A stretch of DNA of 15,703 nucleotides from Paracoccaceae bacterium (GTDB lineage Bacteria; Pseudomonadota; Alphaproteobacteria; Rhodobacterales; Rhodobacteraceae), in contig JALXER010000252.1 in NCBI GenBank assembly GCA_027069385.1, positions 1 to 15,703 on the forward strand, read 5' to 3'. The position numbers and the translations under genes were made by a program. Below, piece after piece: positions 12,812 to 15,703 of this stretch. The notes below the pieces were generated by a model. It worked only from the letters and a program-made list of their open reading frames with translations. It made no database searches and was not told the origin of the DNA. Within the stretch, counting starts at the first letter, position 1. Every line of letters starts with the position of its first letter.

Positions 12812-13219
12812 ATGATTGCCTATGTAACCGTTGGTGCAAATGACATCGCCCGTGCGGAACGGTTTTATTCCGCGTTCCTGCCGGCACTTGGCTATCGGCT
12901 GGAAAAATACCACGGTGATCTGAGTTATACCTTGCCCAATCAGGCCGCGGCTTTGCCGGATTTCTATGTCAAATCCCCCTATGACGGGTGCCCCGCCTCG
13001 GCCGGAAACGGGGTGATGGTTGCATTCGAGGCCAACAACCAGGAACAGGTTCGCACCCTTCACGCCGCTGCGCTTGACGCGGGTGGCGCTGACGAGGGCC
13101 AACCGGGCTTTCGCGACTCTTACGGGCCGCGTTTTTATGTCGGCTATCTTCGCGACCCGCAAGGCAACAAGATTGCACTGTTCTCATCCAACCCCGACGA
13201 ACCCGGTCGGGACGGATAA
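12812..13219 (+). CDS. VOC-family (glyoxalase/bleomycin-resistance fold) protein
   Basis: This 135-aa protein is the length of a single-chain VOC protein with two beta-alpha-beta-beta-beta modules. It starts MIAYVTVGANDIARAERFYS, the usual first module opening (a strand, then a helix beginning near ARAERFYSAFLPALGYRL). The second module includes GNGVMVAFEANNQEQVRTLH and ends FYVGYLRDPQGNKIALFSSN, matching the family pattern D-P-x-G-N. Metal ligands are not obvious, so the reaction is unassigned; lyase, dioxygenase or binding roles all occur in this superfamily. AAAGGAAA lies about eight bases upstream. It is divergent from sodB with a shared intergenic region of 189 bp containing a 9-bp direct repeat (12751 and 12771). 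No gene directly follows on the same transcript. Confidence 0.85.
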   Translation: MIAYVTVGANDIARAERFYSAFLPALGYRLEKYHGDLSYTLPNQAAALPDFYVKSPYDGCPASAGNGVMVAFEANNQEQVRTLHAAALDAGGADEGQPGFRDSYGPRFYVGYLRDPQGNKIALFSSNPDEPGRDG

Positions 13220-13304
13220 CGCGACGTTCGCGGGCCGAACCGGTTTTTACTACCGAACTAGTTTTACATATTCTCGTTATTTATCATTGTGTTATCGGCG
13301 TTCT

Positions 13305-13345
13305 AATTGACCCTACTAAACCGGTTTAGTAGGGTCGGTTTTTGC
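13305..13345 (+). terminator. Palindromic terminator (or operator) between the VOC and EamA genes
   Basis: A perfect 28-bp palindrome spans 13309-13336: the left half is GACCCTACTAAACC and the right half is its exact complement, centred on CCGG. Further pairing is possible to 13305/13340 with two G-T pairs. GGTTTTTGC follows, giving an intrinsic terminator shape for the upstream VOC gene. The lack of a real loop and the perfect symmetry also fit a protein-binding site. Confidence 0.6.
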
Positions 13346-13381
13346 ATCGGTTGCGCCCTGTTTCCGGCGAAAAAGGCACCA

Positions 13382-13410
13382 TTGGTTCTGCCCTCCTTAT
13401 CCCCTATGGT
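13382..13410 (+). promoter_or_regulatory. Possible promoter of the EamA transporter gene
   Basis: TTGGTT (13382-13387) and TATGGT (13405-13410) are 17 bases apart. A CCCCG/CGGGG hairpin (13413-13428) lies in the short leader and includes part of the ribosome site GGGGAA. Confidence 0.3.
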
Positions 13411-13436
13411 GACCCCGAACAAACGGGGAATCATCC

Positions 13437-14342
13437 ATGGGCGGAAAAGGCGAAAACCTGCGCGGTGCGGTATTCATGATGCTGGCTATGGCCGGATATG
13501 TGCTGAACGACACGATGATCAAGCTCGCCTCGGCCGATCTGGAACTGGCGCAGGCGGTGTTTATGCGCGGCTTGGCGGTCAGCACCTTGCTGGGCCTGCT
13601 GGCCTGGCAGCAAGGTGCGCTGCGCTATCGCCCCAAACCCTCCGAGCTGCGCATCGTTCTGTGGCGTGCCTTTGGCGAGATTGCCGCAACGTTCTGCTTT
13701 CTGACCGGGCTGTTCCACATGCCCCTGCCCAACGCGACGGCGATATTGCAATCCCTGCCGCTGGCCGTTGCGCTGGGGGCGTCGGTTTTTCTGGGGCAAA
13801 AGGTCGGCTGGCAGCGCTATGGCGCGATTCTGGTCGGGTTTGGCGGGGTGTTGCTGATCGTGCAACCCGGCGGCAGCGGCTTTAACATCTATGCACTGTG
13901 GGTGGTGGCCGCGGTAGGCTTTGTCACCCTGCGCGAGTTGACCACCAGCCGCCTGCCCGCGTCCACGCCCTCGCTATTCGTGGCGCTGTTTACCGCCGTG
14001 GGCGTAACCGCCGTGGCCGGAATTGGTGCGGTGACACAGGAATGGCAAGCGGTGCCACTGCGGGCGTGGCTGGAACTGGGCAGCGCGGCGGGGTTTATTC
14101 TTGTAGGGTACGTTGCCGGTGTCGCGGCCATGCGCCATGGCGATATCGCCTTTGTTTCGCCATTTCGCTATACGGTGCTGATCTGGGCGATCCTGCTTGG
14201 GCTGATCGCTTTTGGCGACATCCCCGATTTCTGGGCCTTAACCGGCATCTGCATTATTGTGGCCGCCGGGGTGTTTACCCTGTGGCGCGAACAAGTCGTC
14301 AGCCGAAAACAGGCAGCCCCAATAACGCGGCAACCAGAATAA
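13437..14342 (+). CDS. EamA-family transporter (drug/metabolite transporter superfamily)
   Basis: This 301-aa protein has ten predicted hydrophobic helices in two five-helix halves. It opens with LRGAVFMMLAMAGYVLNDTM and MRGLAVSTLLGLLAWQ. The end of the first half, LPNATAILQSLPLAVALGAS then GQKVGWQRYGAILVGFGGVL and IVQPGG, is the hallmark of the EamA domain. The second half includes GDIAFVSPFRYTVLIWAILLG. These proteins export metabolites or drugs; the substrate is unknown. The start at 13437 has GGGGAA about nine bases upstream. The 3' end overlaps the convergent TSUP gene by 44 bp. Confidence 0.88.
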   Translation: MGGKGENLRGAVFMMLAMAGYVLNDTMIKLASADLELAQAVFMRGLAVSTLLGLLAWQQGALRYRPKPSELRIVLWRAFGEIAATFCFLTGLFHMPLPNATAILQSLPLAVALGASVFLGQKVGWQRYGAILVGFGGVLLIVQPGGSGFNIYALWVVAAVGFVTLRELTTSRLPASTPSLFVALFTAVGVTAVAGIGAVTQEWQAVPLRAWLELGSAAGFILVGYVAGVAAMRHGDIAFVSPFRYTVLIWAILLGLIAFGDIPDFWALTGICIIVAAGVFTLWREQVVSRKQAAPITRQPE

Positions 14343-15087
14343 TCCCGTAAGCGATCACGCGAAACAACCGTTCGCGTGACGGGTCAAACAGGCGTGCCCC
14401 GATCAGCCCGCCAACCAGATACCCCGCCCCCAGCACCAGCCCGACCATCACCGTTTGCAGCGACAGCATATCGCGCAGCACAAACACCCCCATCACCAGC
14501 GTATCGCTGATAAACAGAAACAGCAGAATAGCCGCGCGGATCTGCGCTACCGCCTTGCGCCCGCCCAGATACAGCAGAATAACCGGCGGGCCGGGCAACC
14601 CGACAAAGCCCCCCAGAGCGCCGCTCAGAAACCCCGCGCCCAGCGTTACCCCGCTGGCAGGCGCGCGCGTATACCGCCAGCCCGACACCAGCGCGCCCAG
14701 TGTCAACAACACGATACCCGAGACCAGCCAGCGGAACACTTCGCCATCCAGACGGGTCAGCAAAAACACCCCCAGCGGCACGCCAACCAGCGCCCCGAGC
14801 GCCAGCCGTAACACCTCGGCGCGGGCACATTCGCGCCATGCGCGCGGCAACAGGGGCAGCGGCCCGATCAACGAGAAAACAACCATGGTCGCCACCACCT
14901 GCGCGGGTGGCAAAAACACACCGGCAACCGGAACATAGACCAGGGCCGAGCCAAAGCCGCTAAAGCCCCGTACCATGCCCGCAACCAGCACCGCCAGCAC
15001 CAGCCAACCCAGCCCGTGGGTGGCCAGAAGCGCGCTCAAAACGGCCCGCCCACCGACGCTGACGCGGCCTTCAGAATAATCGCGCAT
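14299..15087 (-). CDS. TSUP-family (TauE/SafE) permease
   Basis: This 262-aa protein has about eight hydrophobic helices. The two TSUP half-signatures are present: GMVRGFSGFGSALVYVPVAG early and GALGGFVGLPGPPVILLYLG in the second half. The family moves sulfonates, sulfite, sulfoacetate or related small anions; the substrate here cannot be told. With the ATG at 15087 the gene overlaps the upstream zinc-ribbon gene by 52 bp and has no clear ribosome site. A TTG at 15039 overlapping the upstream TGA (TTGA) would give a 246-aa protein starting LSALLATHG right before the first helix, and is a serious alternative. Translational coupling is likely either way. It converges with the EamA gene and their 3' ends overlap by 44 bp. 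Confidence 0.85.
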   Translation of the reverse strand: MRDYSEGRVSVGGRAVLSALLATHGLGWLVLAVLVAGMVRGFSGFGSALVYVPVAGVFLPPAQVVATMVVFSLIGPLPLLPRAWRECARAEVLRLALGALVGVPLGVFLLTRLDGEVFRWLVSGIVLLTLGALVSGWRYTRAPASGVTLGAGFLSGALGGFVGLPGPPVILLYLGGRKAVAQIRAAILLFLFISDTLVMGVFVLRDMLSLQTVMVGLVLGAGYLVGGLIGARLFDPSRERLFRVIAYGIILVAALLGLPVFG

Positions 15088-15458
15088 AGCAGCCAGACCC
15101 CGACCGAGATCGCCGCGTTTCCGGCCAGCACCGTCATGTTATTTTGCGCATTGCGCCATGTGGCAAGGGTCAGGGTGCCCGGGGTAAACAGCGCGACCCA
15201 GAACAGCGCGATCATCGCGAACAGGCCAAACGGGCTTAGCGCGCCCAATACCGCACTGCCACCCGCGCAGACAAAGCCGGTTTTGCGCAGGCTCCAGACC
15301 GGAGCCCGAAACACCAGCCGCCCGTCGCGTATTTTCCAGCCCGGCGGCAGCATTCTGGGTAACGGAGACCCGCAGGTCTTGCACCTGAACGCCAGCCGCG
15401 GGGCGGGGGTGTCGCAATAGCTGCATTTCTTTTGAGCACTGTCGGTTACGTTGGTCAT
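15036..15458 (-). CDS. Zinc-ribbon membrane protein, unknown
   Basis: This 140-aa protein has an N-terminal zinc-ribbon-like motif, C12-x2-C15 and C26-x2-C29 (KCSYCDTPAPRLAFRCKTCG). A linker (LPPGWKIRDGRLVFRAPVWS) follows, then hydrophobic segments around residues 61-96 and 108-131. The topology suggests a cytoplasmic metal-binding head on an inner-membrane protein. I do not recognise a named family. Its 3' end overlaps the start of the TSUP permease, and a small hydrophobic protein gene lies 15 bp upstream. All three are in one direction and are probably one operon. The ribosome site is weak (TTAGG). Confidence 0.75.
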   Translation of the reverse strand: MTNVTDSAQKKCSYCDTPAPRLAFRCKTCGSPLPRMLPPGWKIRDGRLVFRAPVWSLRKTGFVCAGGSAVLGALSPFGLFAMIALFWVALFTPGTLTLATWRNAQNNMTVLAGNAAISVGVWLLCAIILKAASASVGGPF

Positions 15459-15473
15459 AGGTCAGCCTAACGG

Positions 15474-15683
15474 TTAAAAGACGGTTATGGCCAGCACAGT
15501 TAGCACAATTCCGATAAAATACAGACCAATCGCCGCGAACACATGCAGAATAAACCGTCCCACCTTGCCTTGTGCATTGACGATCGCCGAAATGCCCAGC
15601 ATGCCGGGCATCACCACCACCAGCCAGACCGCCAGCACCAGCACCAGCATGGCGGTGTTCATCCCCCCCCAAGCCGCGCCCAT
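15474..15683 (-). CDS. Small hydrophobic membrane protein, unknown, start uncertain at window edge
   Basis: With ATG at 15683 the product is 69 aa; the frame stays open to the window end (reading SGVSYAMGAAW), so the gene may begin further upstream. Two hydrophobic helices are visible: MLVLVLAVWLVVVMPGMLG and, after NAQGKVGR, FILHVFAAIGLYFIGIVL extending to the C-terminus. An internal ATG at 15662, directly after a run of eight G on the coding strand, would give a 62-aa version beginning MNTAMLVLVL. No family is recognised. It is probably the first visible gene of the operon with the zinc-ribbon protein and TSUP permease. Confidence 0.6.
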   Translation of the reverse strand: MGAAWGGMNTAMLVLVLAVWLVVVMPGMLGISAIVNAQGKVGRFILHVFAAIGLYFIGIVLTVLAITVF

Positions 15684-15703
15684 GGCATAGCTGACTCCGC
15701 TGG

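Noticed and set aside
12623..13162. In-frame upstream extension of sodB to 382 aa
   Set aside because: It would run through the intergenic region and antisense to the VOC gene; the family start and ribosome site are at 12622.

Overview
The window looks like chromosomal DNA from an alphaproteobacterium of the order Rhodobacterales (Roseobacter/Rhodobacter type). The evidence is the moderately high G+C content, a propionyl-CoA carboxylase locus with a PccR (ScfR-family) regulator, a split TadE/TadE/TadG pilus cluster, and a hairpin-rich intergenic string of a kind I remember from this order. That taxonomic call is inference; no rRNA or other marker gene is present. No tRNA, CRISPR array or complete insertion sequence was seen.

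Region 1 (1-3501, minus strand) is the propionyl-CoA carboxylase locus: pccB, then an 80-aa membrane protein, a 124-aa unknown protein, a 68-aa glycine-zipper lipoprotein, an intrinsic terminator, and pccA running off the left edge. A 110-bp element with imperfect 27-bp inverted ends sits between the two unknown genes. Region 2 (3679-5328, plus) is a compact stress-type unit: a TetR repressor, a PspA/IM30-family coiled-coil protein and a small YiaAB-type membrane protein. Four copies of one operator, TGAACNNNGTTCA, flank the tetR and pspA starts. Region 3 (5386-6786, plus) is pccR, with a TTGCAA-based dyad at its promoter; matching TTTGCAAA sites lie upstream of pccB, so regulator and target bracket the TetR/PspA unit. 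Region 4 (6841-7353) is an orphan CoxG-like SRPBCC protein.

Region 5 (7350-9810, minus) is a tightly overlapping three-gene set, TadG (von Willebrand A domain) followed by two TadE-like pseudopilins, without the rest of a tad locus. An A+T-rich non-coding gap of about 420 bp follows. Region 6 (10235-13219) holds a small lipoprotein, a hairpin-rich intergenic string, a RarD-type exporter, an iron-type superoxide dismutase with a strong terminator, and a divergent VOC-family protein. Region 7 (13437-15703) holds an EamA transporter, a convergent TSUP (TauE/SafE) permease, a zinc-ribbon membrane protein and a small hydrophobic protein at the right edge.

The strongest candidate for an undescribed system is the TetR-PspA-YiaAB unit: a phage-shock-like membrane-maintenance module apparently controlled by a TetR repressor through repeated operators, in place of the PspF/sigma-54 control known from enterobacteria. 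The functional interpretation is inference; the operator repeats are read directly from the sequence.
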